Assembly: GCA_013141175.1 (NCBI GenBank)
Contig: JABFRN010000001.1
Location: forward strand, 1,317,444-1,381,443
DNA length: 64,000 nucleotides
Direction: 5' to 3'
Source: Lysobacter sp.
GTDB taxonomy: Bacteria; Pseudomonadota; Gammaproteobacteria; Xanthomonadales; Xanthomonadaceae
Shown: in pieces, positions 16,826 through 25,871 of the stretch
Layout of the letters: the number at the start of each line of letters is the position of its first letter
How positions within the stretch are numbered: position 1 is the first letter of the stretch
The notes under the pieces: generated by a model
Databases searched by the model: none
What the model was told of the DNA's origin: nothing
What the model saw: the letters and a program-made list of their open reading frames with translations, nothing else
Program-made: the position numbers and the translations under genes

Positions 16826-17365
16826 ATGGGACTTTCGATCCGCGCCTATGCGCGTCATCGCGGCGTGACCGACACTGCGGTTCACAAGGCGATTCGCGCG
16901 GGGCGCATCACGCCGGAGGCCGACGGCACCATCGATTCGGCAAAGGCTGACGCCGAGTGGACGCGCAACTCGGCGCCTGCGCGCACAGGAACGCAGACGC
17001 GCGCAGCACGCGTAGCGGTGCCGGAAACGGTCGAGGCGACGCGCGAAAGCGGCACCACGGCGCTGCCTGCGGGCGGCGCGTCGCTCTTGCAGGCGCGCAC
17101 CGTCAACGAAGTCGTGAAGGCGCAGACGAACAAGGTGCGGTTGGCGCGGCTCAAGGGCGAGCTGGTCGAACGCTCGCAGGTCGTAGCGCACGTCTTCAAG
17201 TTGGCGCGCGACGAACGAGATGCGTGGCTCAACTGGCCGGCGCGCGTGTCGGCGCAGATGGCAGCGACACTGGAGGTCGACCCGCATGCGATGCACCTGG
17301 CGCTGGAAGCAGCGGTACGTGATCACTTGCGAGAACTGGGCGAGCTGCGCCCACGGATCGATTGA
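16826..17365 (+). CDS. Terminase small subunit-like protein
   Basis: The 179-residue protein begins with a helix-turn-helix (LSIRAYARHRGVTDTAVHKA) followed by an Ala/Thr-rich linker and a helical C-terminal half (VVKAQTNKVRLARLKGELV). It lies directly before the large terminase and resembles Nu1-type small subunits that bind the packaging site. The ATG at 16826 was chosen because HTH homology begins there; no strong ribosome site is visible and a start at 16772 is possible. Confidence 0.8.
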   Translation: MGLSIRAYARHRGVTDTAVHKAIRAGRITPEADGTIDSAKADAEWTRNSAPARTGTQTRAARVAVPETVEATRESGTTALPAGGASLLQARTVNEVVKAQTNKVRLARLKGELVERSQVVAHVFKLARDERDAWLNWPARVSAQMAATLEVDPHAMHLALEAAVRDHLRELGELRPRID

Positions 17366-17367
17366 CG

Positions 17368-19326
17368 ATGTTCGATTACGAAGGCGCGGATGCCATCGAG
17401 CGCGCTTGGCATGAAGGACTAACGCCAGATCCCCTGCTGTCGGTGTCCGCGTGGGCCGACCAGCATCGGATGCTGTCGAGCAAGGCGTCTGCGGAACCGG
17501 GACGTTGGCGCACGTCGCGCACGCCGTATCTGCGCGAGATCATGGATTGCCTCTCGCCGGCATCGCCGATCGAGCGCGTCGTCTTCATGAAGGGCGCGCA
17601 GATCGGCGGCACCGAAGCGGGAAGCTGCTGGATTGGTTACGTAATCCACCACGCGCCCGGGCCGATGATGGCGGTCTGGCCGACGGTGGAGATGGCCAAG
17701 CGCAACTCCAAGCAGCGGATCGATCCGCTGATCGAGGAGTCGCCGGCACTGGCCGAGTTGATCGCACCGGCGCGATCACGCGATGCGGGCAACACCATCC
17801 TCGCCAAGGAGTTCCGCGGCGGGGTGCTGGTGATGACCGGCGCCAACAGCGCAGTCGGTCTGCGCTCGATGCCGGTGCGGTACTTGTTCCTCGACGAGGT
17901 GGATGGCTATCCGCTCGATGTTGAGGGCGAAGGCGATGCGATCTCGCTTGCGGAGGCGCGGACGCGAACCTTCACCCGGCGCAAGATCTTCATCGTCTCC
18001 ACGCCGACCATCGCGGGCGCCAGCAGCATCGAGCGCGAGTACGAGGCGTCCGACCAGCGTCGGTACTTTGTGCCGTGTCCGCACTGCGCGCATGCGCAGT
18101 GGTTGCGCTTCGAGCAATTGAGGTGGGAGCGCAGGCGACCTGAGACTGTGGCTTACATCTGCGAGTCTTGCGAGATGCCCATCGCCGAGCACCACAAGAC
18201 GTCGATGTTGGAGCAGGGCCAGTGGCGGGCGACGGCACCAGGGAACGGCCGAACGGCCGGGTTCCACCTGTCGTCGCTGTACAGCCCGGTGGGCTGGCGC
18301 ACGTGGCGCGAGATCGCGGCGGCGTGGGAGAGCGCGATCGACAAGACCACGGGCTCCGCGTCCGCGATCAAGACCTTCAAGAACACCGAGCTGGGCGAGA
18401 CCTGGGTCGAGGACGGCGAAGCGCCGGACTGGCAGCAGTTGCTGGAGCGACGCGAGGACTATCGGATCGGCAGCGTGCCGCGCGGCGGCCTGCTGCTGGT
18501 CGGTGGCGCCGACGTGCAGAAGGACCGTATCGAGGTCTCGGTCTGGGCCTTCGGTCGAGGCAAGGAAGCGTGGCTCATCGAACATCGCGTGTTGATGGGC
18601 GATACCGCGCGCGAGGGCGTGTGGAAGCAACTCGCCGCGATGACCGGTGAGACCTGGACGCACGCCTGTGGTGCGCAGTTGCCGCTCGCGCGTTTCGCGA
18701 TCGACACCGGCTTCGCGACGCAGGAGGCGTATGCCTTCGTGCGCGCCTGCCGCGACAGCCGGGTGATGGCGGTCAAGGGTGCGGCGCGTGGCGCGGCGCT
18801 GATCGGCACGCCGACAGCGGTGGATGTCTCGGTCGGTGGTAAGAAGCTGCGCCGGGGACTGAAGCTGTACACGGTTGCGGTCGGCCTCGCCAAGCAGGAG
18901 TTTTACAACCACCTGCGCAAGCAGGTGTCGGTCGGCGAGGACGGCACCACGCTGGTGTATCCGCCCGGTTACATCCACTTGCCGAAAATCGACGCCGAGT
19001 TCCTACAGCAGCTGTGCGCGGAGCAGTTGGTCACACGGCGCGACCGTAACGGCTATGCGGTGCGCGAGTGGCAGAAGCTGCGCGAGCGCAACGAAGCGTT
19101 GGACTGCGCGAACTACGCACGCGCCGCAGCGGCAGCGGCGGGACTGGATCGTTTCGAGGAGCGCCACTGGCGCGAGCTAGAACGATCGCTGGGACTGCCG
19201 CCACCCGACGCACCGACGCCGATGTCGGGTCCTTCCACCAACGAGGCCACCGATTCCGGTGGCCTTTCCACATCTGCGCGCCCGACCCGTCGGCGCGTGG
19301 TCAAGAGCCGCTGGCTCCACCGCTGA
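17368..19326 (+). CDS. Terminase large subunit, lambda gpA family
   Basis: The 652-residue packaging motor and nuclease starts at ATG 17368 (a TTG at 17362 overlaps the small-subunit stop). The ATPase has the gpA-type P-loop GAQIGGTEAG near residue 76 and Walker B YLFLDEVDG near 172. The nuclease domain shows GGADVQKDRIEVSVW near 378. A zinc-type pair, CPHCAH and CESC, lies between them. gpA-type enzymes cut at cos sites, so a cos site should exist near the small-subunit gene or at the element's DNA ends. Confidence 0.93.
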   Translation: MFDYEGADAIERAWHEGLTPDPLLSVSAWADQHRMLSSKASAEPGRWRTSRTPYLREIMDCLSPASPIERVVFMKGAQIGGTEAGSCWIGYVIHHAPGPMMAVWPTVEMAKRNSKQRIDPLIEESPALAELIAPARSRDAGNTILAKEFRGGVLVMTGANSAVGLRSMPVRYLFLDEVDGYPLDVEGEGDAISLAEARTRTFTRRKIFIVSTPTIAGASSIEREYEASDQRRYFVPCPHCAHAQWLRFEQLRWERRRPETVAYICESCEMPIAEHHKTSMLEQGQWRATAPGNGRTAGFHLSSLYSPVGWRTWREIAAAWESAIDKTTGSASAIKTFKNTELGETWVEDGEAPDWQQLLERREDYRIGSVPRGGLLLVGGADVQKDRIEVSVWAFGRGKEAWLIEHRVLMGDTAREGVWKQLAAMTGETWTHACGAQLPLARFAIDTGFATQEAYAFVRACRDSRVMAVKGAARGAALIGTPTAVDVSVGGKKLRRGLKLYTVAVGLAKQEFYNHLRKQVSVGEDGTTLVYPPGYIHLPKIDAEFLQQLCAEQLVTRRDRNGYAVREWQKLRERNEALDCANYARAAAAAAGLDRFEERHWRELERSLGLPPPDAPTPMSGPSTNEATDSGGLSTSARPTRRRVVKSRWLHR

Positions 19327-19347
19327 ACCCCATCGAGTCAATGCCGC

Positions 19348-19569
19348 ATGGCCTACACCCCCGAACAGCTCGCCGCGCTGGAACGTGCGCTTGCAACCGG
19401 CGAGCAGCGCGTCACCTTCGGCGATCGCACCGTCGAGTACCGCTCGGTCGACGAATTGATCGCCGCCATCGGCGTCGTGCGACGCGGATTGGAGGAGCAA
19501 GCGATTGCGGCAGGCACCGCACGCCGTCGACCGCGCCGTGTCGTCGTGAACACCGACAAGGCGACGTGA
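19348..19569 (+). CDS. gpW-like head-tail joining protein
   Basis: The 73-residue protein (MAYTPEQLAALERALATG, then VTFGDRTVEYRSVDELI) has the size and pattern of lambda gpW, which is needed to complete heads before tail attachment. It is placed between terminase and portal exactly as in lambda. Confidence 0.85.
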   Translation: MAYTPEQLAALERALATGEQRVTFGDRTVEYRSVDELIAAIGVVRRGLEEQAIAAGTARRRPRRVVVNTDKAT

Positions 19570-19573
19570 CCGG

Positions 19574-21058
19574 ATGAGTTGGTTCACTCGGCTGCGTGCA
19601 CGTGTGTTTGGCGCGTCGCCGACTTACGACGGTGTCGGCGGCGGACGACGCGCGCGTTTCTGGCAGGTCGGCAATCCCGGTGCAGTCGCCGCGCTTGCCT
19701 ATGCGCAGGACGAGTTGCGCGCCAAAAGCCGCGATCTGGTCCGTCGCAACGCCTGGGCGGCGACCGGCGTCGAGGCGTTTGTCGCCAATGCCATCGGCAC
19801 CGGCATCAAGCCGCAGTCGATGCTCGAGGATCTCGCGCAGCGCGAAGCCGTGCAGGCGCTGTGGCGCGACTGGTGCGAGGACGCGGATGCGGCGGGCCTG
19901 ACAGACTTCTACGGCCTCCAGGCACTCGCCTGCCGGGCGATGCTCGAAGGCGGCGAGTGTCTCGTGCGCTTGCGCTACCGACGCCCGGAGGATCGGCTCG
20001 CGGTCGGCCTGCAACTGCAGTTGCTCGAACCCGAGCACCTGCCATCGACGCTGCACCGCGAGCTGCCGAACGGCAACGTCATCCGCGCCGGCATCGAGTT
20101 CAGCGCGCTCGGCAAGCGCGTGGCGTATCACCTCTACAAGAGCCATCCGGGTGACGGCATGCTCGCGCCGATGTCCGCGCATGGCGGCCTGGACACCGCA
20201 CGGGTTCCGGCCGATGAAGTGCTGCATCTGTTCCGGCCCCTCCGTCCGGGCCAGATCCGCGGCGAGCCGTGGCTGGCGCGGGCGCTGGTGAAGCTGCACG
20301 AACTCGACCAGTACGACGATGCCGAGCTGGTGCGCAAGAAGACTGCGGCTATGTTCGCCGGCTTCATCACCCGCAGTGCGCCAGAAGACCCGCTGCTGGG
20401 TGAGGGCGAGGCGGACGCGCAGGGTGTGTCCATGGCGAGCCTAGAGCCAGGGACGATGCAGTTCCTGGAGCCGGGCGAGGACGTGACGTTCTCGCAGCCG
20501 GCCGATGTCGGCTCGAGCTACGACGCCTTCATGCGTCAGCAGTTCCGCGCCGTCGCGGCGGCGATGGGCATCACCTACGAGATGCTCACCGGCGATCTGA
20601 CGCAGGTGAACTACTCCTCCATTCGCGCCGGCCTGCTGGAGTTCCGCCGCCGCTGCGAGGCGATCCAGCACGGCGTGATCGTCCACCAGTTGTGCCGCCC
20701 GCTGTGGCGCGCATGGATGACGCAGGCGGTGCTCGAAGGCGCGCTGGTGCTATCGGGTTACGCGCGCGGTGGCGTTGCGCGTCGCCGCGCCTACCTCGCA
20801 GTGAAGTGGATCGCGCAGGGCTGGCAGTGGGTCGATCCGAAGAAGGAGTTCGACGCGATGATCGCGGCGATTCGTGGTGGCCTGCTCTCACGCAGTGAGG
20901 CGATTTCCAGCTTCGGCTACGACGCCGAAGACATTGATCGCGAGATCGCCGCCGACAACGCCCGCGCCGATGCGCTCGGGCTGGTGTTCGACTCCGACCC
21001 TCGCCACGACAGCGGCCCAGCGCAGGCCGCAAACGCACCCTCTCCACAGGCCTCCTGA
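19574..21058 (+). CDS. Portal protein, lambda gpB family
   Basis: The 494-residue protein carries features of lambda-family portals: the AWAATGVEAFVANAIGTGI segment near residue 60, CEDADAAGLTDFYGLQAL near 100, LHLFRPLRPGQIRGEPWLA near 215 and GDLTQVNYSSIRAGLLEFRR near 340. It forms the dodecameric DNA-entry ring. Its stop overlaps the start of the protease gene by one base. Confidence 0.93.
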   Translation: MSWFTRLRARVFGASPTYDGVGGGRRARFWQVGNPGAVAALAYAQDELRAKSRDLVRRNAWAATGVEAFVANAIGTGIKPQSMLEDLAQREAVQALWRDWCEDADAAGLTDFYGLQALACRAMLEGGECLVRLRYRRPEDRLAVGLQLQLLEPEHLPSTLHRELPNGNVIRAGIEFSALGKRVAYHLYKSHPGDGMLAPMSAHGGLDTARVPADEVLHLFRPLRPGQIRGEPWLARALVKLHELDQYDDAELVRKKTAAMFAGFITRSAPEDPLLGEGEADAQGVSMASLEPGTMQFLEPGEDVTFSQPADVGSSYDAFMRQQFRAVAAAMGITYEMLTGDLTQVNYSSIRAGLLEFRRRCEAIQHGVIVHQLCRPLWRAWMTQAVLEGALVLSGYARGGVARRRAYLAVKWIAQGWQWVDPKKEFDAMIAAIRGGLLSRSEAISSFGYDAEDIDREIAADNARADALGLVFDSDPRHDSGPAQAANAPSPQAS

Positions 21059-22365
21059 TGACGTCTCTTGTCCACCTGGCGTCCCGTCTCTACGGGACAC
21101 CGCTGCTGATTGCGCGCGCCAAACTCGACACAATCCTCGCCGTGCTCGGCCCGCGCATCGGGCTGATGCACACCGAGCTTGCGGTGCCGATCACCGTGCC
21201 GACGCACTCCGAAGCGATGCCGTCGATGCCGGGCATCGCGGTGATCCCGATTCACGGCACGCTGGTGCGGCGCGCAGTTGGATTGGACGCGGCATCGGGT
21301 CTGACCTCCTATGCACGGATCGCGGCGGACATTGACGCGGCGCTCGCAGCACCCGAGGTCGCAGGAATTCTGCTCGATATCGACTCGCCCGGCGGCGAGG
21401 CCGGCGGGGTGTTCGAGTTGGGCGCGCACATACGTGCGGCGAACGCCATCAAGCCGATCTGGGCGCATGCCGGTGACAGCGCGTTCTCGGCGGCTTACGC
21501 CATCGCGTCCGCCACCCAGCGCGTAAGCGTGTCGGCTACCGGCGGCGTCGGCTCGATCGGCGTGATCGCGCTGCACATCGACCAGTCGGTGCGCAACGCA
21601 CAGGCGGGATTGAGCGTCACCGCGCTGACGGCCGGCGCGCACAAGAACGATGGCACCCCGCACGCGCCGCTGACCCCGCAAGCGACGACCGCGCTGCAAG
21701 CGGAGATTGATCGTTTGTATGACCTGTTCGTCGATCACGTCGCACAGATGCGCGGACTCGACGCCGAGCGCGTGCGTGCGACCGAAGCGGCGCTGTTCTT
21801 CGGCGACGACGCGGTGGCATCGGGGCTCGCCGATGCCATCGCGCCCTTCACCACCGCGCTCACCGACTTTTCCGCCGCCCTCAGGCGCGGGCGTTCGCCC
21901 GGTTCCAACACACCGCTCGCTCTGTCGACGCGGCTTGCCCATCCCCCCACCCCGGAGTCCTCCATGACCTTGCCCACCGAGGCTGCGCCCGCGCAGCCGA
22001 CGCCGACTGCTGCACAACCGGCGGCAGCGATCGTCACCCCGCCGACGGTGACCCCGCCGACAGCCGCACCGCTCGCGTCCCCCGCGCTCGCGGCCGCACC
22101 GAACGCCGATGTCCACGCCGAAGCGACGGCCATCGCCGAGCTGTGCCTGCTCGCCGGCTGCCCTGAGCGCACCACCGAGTTCCTCGCTGCGCGCATGACC
22201 GCCGCCCAGGTCCGACAGGTGTTACTGCAGGCGCGCGCCGACCAGGTCGAGATCGCCTCGCACCACCTCGGGGATGCCGCGCCAGCCGCTGCGGCGACCG
22301 CCGCCAATCCCGTCCTCGACGCCGTGCGCAAGCGCATCGGCGCCACGCGCCCGCAGGGAGCCTGA
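21058..22365 (+). CDS. S49-family prohead protease with C-terminal scaffold region (gpC-like)
   Basis: The 435-residue protein combines an S49/SppA-type protease with a scaffold-like tail. The nucleophile is probably Ser144 in GDSAFSAAYAIAS, and Lys196 in AHKNDGTPHAPL is the likely partner. Earlier landmarks are VIPIHGTLV and ILLDIDSPGGEAGG. From about residue 300 the sequence is Ala/Pro/Thr-rich and then helical, like a scaffold. An internal start at 21964 is described separately. The protein would process the prohead during assembly. Confidence 0.9.
   Translation: MTSLVHLASRLYGTPLLIARAKLDTILAVLGPRIGLMHTELAVPITVPTHSEAMPSMPGIAVIPIHGTLVRRAVGLDAASGLTSYARIAADIDAALAAPEVAGILLDIDSPGGEAGGVFELGAHIRAANAIKPIWAHAGDSAFSAAYAIASATQRVSVSATGGVGSIGVIALHIDQSVRNAQAGLSVTALTAGAHKNDGTPHAPLTPQATTALQAEIDRLYDLFVDHVAQMRGLDAERVRATEAALFFGDDAVASGLADAIAPFTTALTDFSAALRRGRSPGSNTPLALSTRLAHPPTPESSMTLPTEAAPAQPTPTAAQPAAAIVTPPTVTPPTAAPLASPALAAAPNADVHAEATAIAELCLLAGCPERTTEFLAARMTAAQVRQVLLQARADQVEIASHHLGDAAPAAAATAANPVLDAVRKRIGATRPQGA
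21964..22365 (+). CDS. Nested in-frame scaffold protein (Nu3-like)
   Basis: ATG 21964 is in frame with the protease gene and is preceded by CCCCGGAGTCCTCC, in which GGAG is spaced eight nt from the start. Translation from here gives 133 residues: an Ala/Pro/Thr-rich head and a helical end (AAQVRQVLLQARADQVEIA). Lambda makes scaffold gpNu3 from the same kind of internal start inside gene C. The ribosome binding site is seen; expression is inferred. Confidence 0.6.
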   Translation: MTLPTEAAPAQPTPTAAQPAAAIVTPPTVTPPTAAPLASPALAAAPNADVHAEATAIAELCLLAGCPERTTEFLAARMTAAQVRQVLLQARADQVEIASHHLGDAAPAAAATAANPVLDAVRKRIGATRPQGA

Positions 22366-22368
22366 GCC

Positions 22369-22776
22369 ATGACCGTCCTCCACGAACCGGTCCACCTGAG
22401 CGATCTGCTCAAGTACGAGGCGCCGAACCTGTACTCGCGTGACGAAGTCGTCGTGGCATCCGGTCAGAGCCTTGCACTCGGCGCCGTGGTCGGTCGCGTC
22501 ACCGCGAACCACGAGATCGTCGCACTTGATCCAACCGCCAACGACGGCCGCGAGACCGTCGCCGGTGTGCTGATCGAAGCGGTCGTCACCGCTGCTACCG
22601 AACGCAAGCGGAGCGTGATCGTGTCTCGCCACGCAATCGTCCTCGGCGGCTCGCTCGTTCTGCCGACCACCCTTACCTCCGAGCAGACCACGGCCGCCCT
22701 CGCGCAGCTGACCGCGCTCGGCGTCCTCGTCCGCCAGTTCCCCCAGAGCACGACCAATGCTGAATCCATTCTCTAA
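22369..22776 (+). CDS. Head decoration protein, gpD-like
   Basis: The 135-residue protein is an HDPD/gpD-type decoration protein: VHLSDLLKYEAPNLYSRDEV, VASGQSLALGAVVGRVTA and the closing LGVLVRQFPQ segment. It stabilises expanded capsids. The gene overlaps the next by 20 nt. Confidence 0.88.
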   Translation: MTVLHEPVHLSDLLKYEAPNLYSRDEVVVASGQSLALGAVVGRVTANHEIVALDPTANDGRETVAGVLIEAVVTAATERKRSVIVSRHAIVLGGSLVLPTTLTSEQTTAALAQLTALGVLVRQFPQSTTNAESIL

Positions 22777-23767
22777 TTCCGCCTTCTCGATGGCGGCGCT
22801 CACCGCCGCGATCAATCTCATCCCCAACCGCTATGGCCGGCTGCAGGAGCTGGGCCTGTTCCCCGACAAGCCGGTGCGCCTGCGTCAGCTGCTGGTCGAA
22901 GAGCGTGCGGGCGTACTGACCCTGCTGCCGACCCGGCCGCCGGGTGCGCCGGGCACGGTCAGTGCCAGCGCCAAGCGCCGCATGCGCTCGTTCGTGGTCC
23001 CGCACATTCCGCATGACGACGTGATCCTGCCCGAGGACGTCAACGGCCTGCGCGCGTTCGGCTCGGAGACCGAACTCGAATCGGTCGCCAGCGTCGTCGC
23101 CGAACGCCTGGAGACGATGCGCAACAAGCACGCGATCACCCTGGAGCACCTGCGGATGGGTGCGCTCAAGGGTCAGATCCTCGATGCAGACGGCAGCATT
23201 CTCTACGACCTGTTCGAGGAGTTCCGGATCGCGCAGCAGACCGTCGTCTTCGACATCGACAACCCGAGCAACGGTACCGATGTGAAGCAGAAGTGCATCG
23301 AGACCCTGGCGCTGATCGAGGAAGGCCTGCTTGGCGAGTTCATGACCGGCGCCCGCGTGCTGTGCTCGCAGGAGTTCTTCGCCGCACTCACCTCGCACAA
23401 GGACGTCAAAACGGCCTATGCGCAGTGGCAGCAGGGCGCGGTGCTGATCAACGACGTGCGCAAGGGCTTCAACTTCGGCGGACTGGTGTTCGAGGAGTAT
23501 CGCGGCAAGGCCTCGGATCTCGACGGCACCGTTCGGCGTTTCATCGCGCCGGGTGAAGCGCACGCCTTCCCCCTGGGCACGATCAACAGTTTCGCGACCC
23601 ACAACGCCCCGGCGGATTTCAACGAGACCGTGAACACGCTCGGTCAGCCGCTGTACGCCAAGCAAGAACCGCGCAAGTTCGAGCGCGGCACCGACCTGCA
23701 CACCCAGTCCAACCCGCTGCCGCTGTGTCTGCGCCCTAGCGTGCTGGTGAAGCTCTCGATCAACTGA
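22757..23767 (+). CDS. Major capsid protein, gpE family
   Basis: The 336-residue protein has gpE-family landmarks: FSMAALTAAINLIPNRYGRL near the start, RRMRSFVVPHIPHDDVILPE near residue 75, EHLRMGALKGQILDADGS near 130 and the C-terminal RKFERGTDLHTQSNPLPLC. It forms the icosahedral shell. The start at 22757 lies inside the gpD gene, as often seen in tightly packed head modules. Confidence 0.92.
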   Translation: MLNPFSNSAFSMAALTAAINLIPNRYGRLQELGLFPDKPVRLRQLLVEERAGVLTLLPTRPPGAPGTVSASAKRRMRSFVVPHIPHDDVILPEDVNGLRAFGSETELESVASVVAERLETMRNKHAITLEHLRMGALKGQILDADGSILYDLFEEFRIAQQTVVFDIDNPSNGTDVKQKCIETLALIEEGLLGEFMTGARVLCSQEFFAALTSHKDVKTAYAQWQQGAVLINDVRKGFNFGGLVFEEYRGKASDLDGTVRRFIAPGEAHAFPLGTINSFATHNAPADFNETVNTLGQPLYAKQEPRKFERGTDLHTQSNPLPLCLRPSVLVKLSIN

Positions 23768-23776
23768 GTCAAATCC

Positions 23777-24301
23777 ATGACCAATACCAACAAGCCGGCG
23801 GCGTCGCCGCCGGCCGGGGACCGCTTTGCCCGCGCGATCGAGCGCGTGCTCGAACACGAAGGCGGCGATGCGGACGATCCGCGCGATCCCGGCGGCAAGA
23901 CGCGCTGGGGCATCAGCCAGCGCGCCTATCCGTTCTTGGACCTATCCACGCTCACCCGCGAGGGGGCGATCGCGCTTTATCGCCGAGATACGTGGACGCC
24001 GATCCGCGGCGATGCGCTGCCGGAAGCCATTGCCTTCCAGGTGCTCGACGCGGCCGTGAACCACGGCGTCCTGCGCGCGGTTGGCTGGCTGCAGCAGGTG
24101 CTCGGCGTGCGCGTGGATGGCGTCGTCGGGCCGCTCACGCGGGCTGCAGCAAGCGAGGCCGATCCCGTCACCCTGATCCTCGCCTACAACGCGGCGCGGC
24201 TGGACTTCTACGTGCGGCTTCGGACGTTTCCGACGTTCGGTCGCGGCTGGACGCGCCGGATCGCCGCCAACTTGCGCTTCGCGGCGCAAGACCTCGCATG
24301 A
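23777..24301 (+). CDS. Endolysin, glycoside hydrolase 108 family
   Basis: The 174-residue N-acetylmuramidase-like protein has the GH108 signature VLEHEGGDADDPRDPGGKTR followed by WGISQRAYP, with the Glu of HEGG as the probable catalytic acid. The C-terminal half resembles the peptidoglycan-binding domain commonly attached (VDGVVGPLTRAA). There is no signal peptide, so a holin or other export route is needed, yet none is next to it. Its place between capsid and head-completion genes is unusual for a lambda-like order. Confidence 0.9.
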   Translation: MTNTNKPAASPPAGDRFARAIERVLEHEGGDADDPRDPGGKTRWGISQRAYPFLDLSTLTREGAIALYRRDTWTPIRGDALPEAIAFQVLDAAVNHGVLRAVGWLQQVLGVRVDGVVGPLTRAAASEADPVTLILAYNAARLDFYVRLRTFPTFGRGWTRRIAANLRFAAQDLA

Positions 24302-24600
24302 GCCGGAGTGATCCCGCCTTCGAGGCCGCACACGATGCCTTGTTCGCCGTGTTCGGTGAGCCTGCACAGGTGCGTCGCAAGCGCAGTCGCACGGTGCCGG
24401 TGCGCGTGGTCGTCACCTACAACGTGCGCGAGCTGGGCGACTACAGCCAGGGCCAATCGCGAGTGACCACCGTGAAGTTCCTCAATCGCGAGTGGCGCCC
24501 GCGCGCGGGCGACCGATTGCAACTGCCCGCAGGCGCGTTCCTGATCGAACGCATCATGGTTGACGACGGCATCGTGACCGAAACGGTGCTGCATGGGTGA
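24298..24600 (+). CDS. Head-tail attachment-type protein
   Basis: The 100-residue protein, coupled by ATGA to the endolysin gene, has the pattern of small head-tail connectors (VPVRVVVTYNVRELGDYSQ, then DRLQLPAGAFLIERIMVDDG), similar in size to lambda gpFII. The assignment rests on position after the capsid gene and on size. Confidence 0.7.
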   Translation: MSRSDPAFEAAHDALFAVFGEPAQVRRKRSRTVPVRVVVTYNVRELGDYSQGQSRVTTVKFLNREWRPRAGDRLQLPAGAFLIERIMVDDGIVTETVLHG

Positions 24601-25033
24601 GACGCCGATTCCGTGGGCGATTCTGGAGCTGGTGCAGACGCGATTGCGCACCGTGCGCAAGGCCGGCGGATATCGCACAGATGCCGGCCGCGATGTGCGT
24701 GTGGAACCTGCGCCTTTCGATCCGAACGACACCGCGCGCCTGACGCTGTATCCGTTGACGACGCTCTATCCCGACGATGCGCGCAGTGCCAGCGAGCGCG
24801 GCTACACCTTCGTCGTCGAAGCCCTGGTGCCAGTAAAACTCGACAACGCGCAGCAGCGCATCGTCGAGACGATCGCCGATATCGAGGACGCGCTCGACGG
24901 TTTTGTGCAGGCGCCGCTGGCGCTGCCGCTGCAGTTCCAGGAATCGGTGCTGCTCGATCGCCCCGATGGCGTCGCCGCGATGGCGGCGCAACTGCTGTTC
25001 GGCACGCGTTATCGCCGGAGCGTGCCGCGATGA
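24593..25033 (+). CDS. Tail terminator-like protein
   Basis: The 146-residue protein (IPWAILELVQTRLRTVRKA at the N-terminus, LALPLQFQESVLLDRPDG near 115) occupies the position of the tail terminator (gpU-like) in lambda-type modules and has a suitable length. It overlaps its neighbours by 8 and 4 nt. No diagnostic motif is known to me. Confidence 0.6.
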   Translation: MGETPIPWAILELVQTRLRTVRKAGGYRTDAGRDVRVEPAPFDPNDTARLTLYPLTTLYPDDARSASERGYTFVVEALVPVKLDNAQQRIVETIADIEDALDGFVQAPLALPLQFQESVLLDRPDGVAAMAAQLLFGTRYRRSVPR

Positions 25034-25629
25034 CGTTGCTGCACGCCGATCTCGATGGCGTGTTGGCCGCCTCGCGCAATCTCAGCGCGCTGGCCTCGCG
25101 ACTGCCGACCCTGCACACGCGCGCCATCGGCACGTTGCGTCGCCGTCTGCCGGTGGAAGCCCGACGCGATATCCAGGCCGAGTACCAGATCGGCGCACGT
25201 CGGCTAGCGCAAGACCTGCAATCGCGCGCCACCGATGACGGTGTGCGCCTCGTCGGCCGTTTCCGTGGGATCGGCTTGCGGAACTTCGCGGCACGTCAGA
25301 CCCGGCGCGGCGTCACCGCCGCCGTCCTGCGCGGCAAGCGGAGCCTGCGTGAGCACGCCTTCCTTGGCGTCGGCGTCAATCGCAATGCGCAGGTGTTCCG
25401 CCGTGAAGGCGCCAAACGCGAGATGCAGCAGGGGCGCTATGCCGGCAAGAAACGCCAACCACTGGTGGCCGAGTACGGCGCCACCGCCGCACAAATGCTC
25501 GCCAAGGGCCGCCGCCCCGAACGCCTCATCGATTACGCGCGCGGCGTGCTCGCCGCCGAGTCCGAACGTCTCCTGCGGCTCGCTGCCGCGTCATCCACCA
25601 ATTCTTCCGCCACTGGACCCTCGTCGTGA
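25030..25629 (+). CDS. Minor tail protein, gpZ-like
   Basis: The 199-residue, strongly basic protein (RRRLPVEARRDIQAEYQIGA, QTRRGVTAAVLRGKRS) resembles prophage minor tail protein Z, with a conserved-looking Arg-rich N-terminal half. ATG 25030 overlaps the upstream stop. gpZ-type proteins act at the head-tail joint. Confidence 0.72.
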   Translation: MTLLHADLDGVLAASRNLSALASRLPTLHTRAIGTLRRRLPVEARRDIQAEYQIGARRLAQDLQSRATDDGVRLVGRFRGIGLRNFAARQTRRGVTAAVLRGKRSLREHAFLGVGVNRNAQVFRREGAKREMQQGRYAGKKRQPLVAEYGATAAQMLAKGRRPERLIDYARGVLAAESERLLRLAAASSTNSSATGPSS

Positions 25630-25871
25630 ACACGATCCGTCTCTATCACCCGCACACCCACGAGGGTGTGGCCTACACGCCGCCGCCCGAAGGGGTCGAA
25701 CTGACCGTCAACGACGCCGATGCCGCCTTCCTCAAGGCGCTCGGCCTGACCACGCCACCGCCCACGCTTGTCGATGCGCCCACCGCGTCGACGCAGACCG
25801 ACACGCACACCACCGACACCGACGACCACACGCACGTCGATGTCGCCGACAGCGAGGACACCGTCGCATGA
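25626..25871 (+). CDS. Small acidic phage protein, unknown
   Basis: This 81-residue product begins with GTG 25626 in a GTGA overlap. The first 45 residues (NTIRLYHPHTHEGVAYTPPP) look folded; the rest is a Thr/Asp/His-rich tail (TQTDTHTTDTDDHTHVDVAD) without obvious structure. Its place before the tail tube gene suggests a minor structural or assembly role. Confidence 0.6.
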   Translation: MNTIRLYHPHTHEGVAYTPPPEGVELTVNDADAAFLKALGLTTPPPTLVDAPTASTQTDTHTTDTDDHTHVDVADSEDTVA

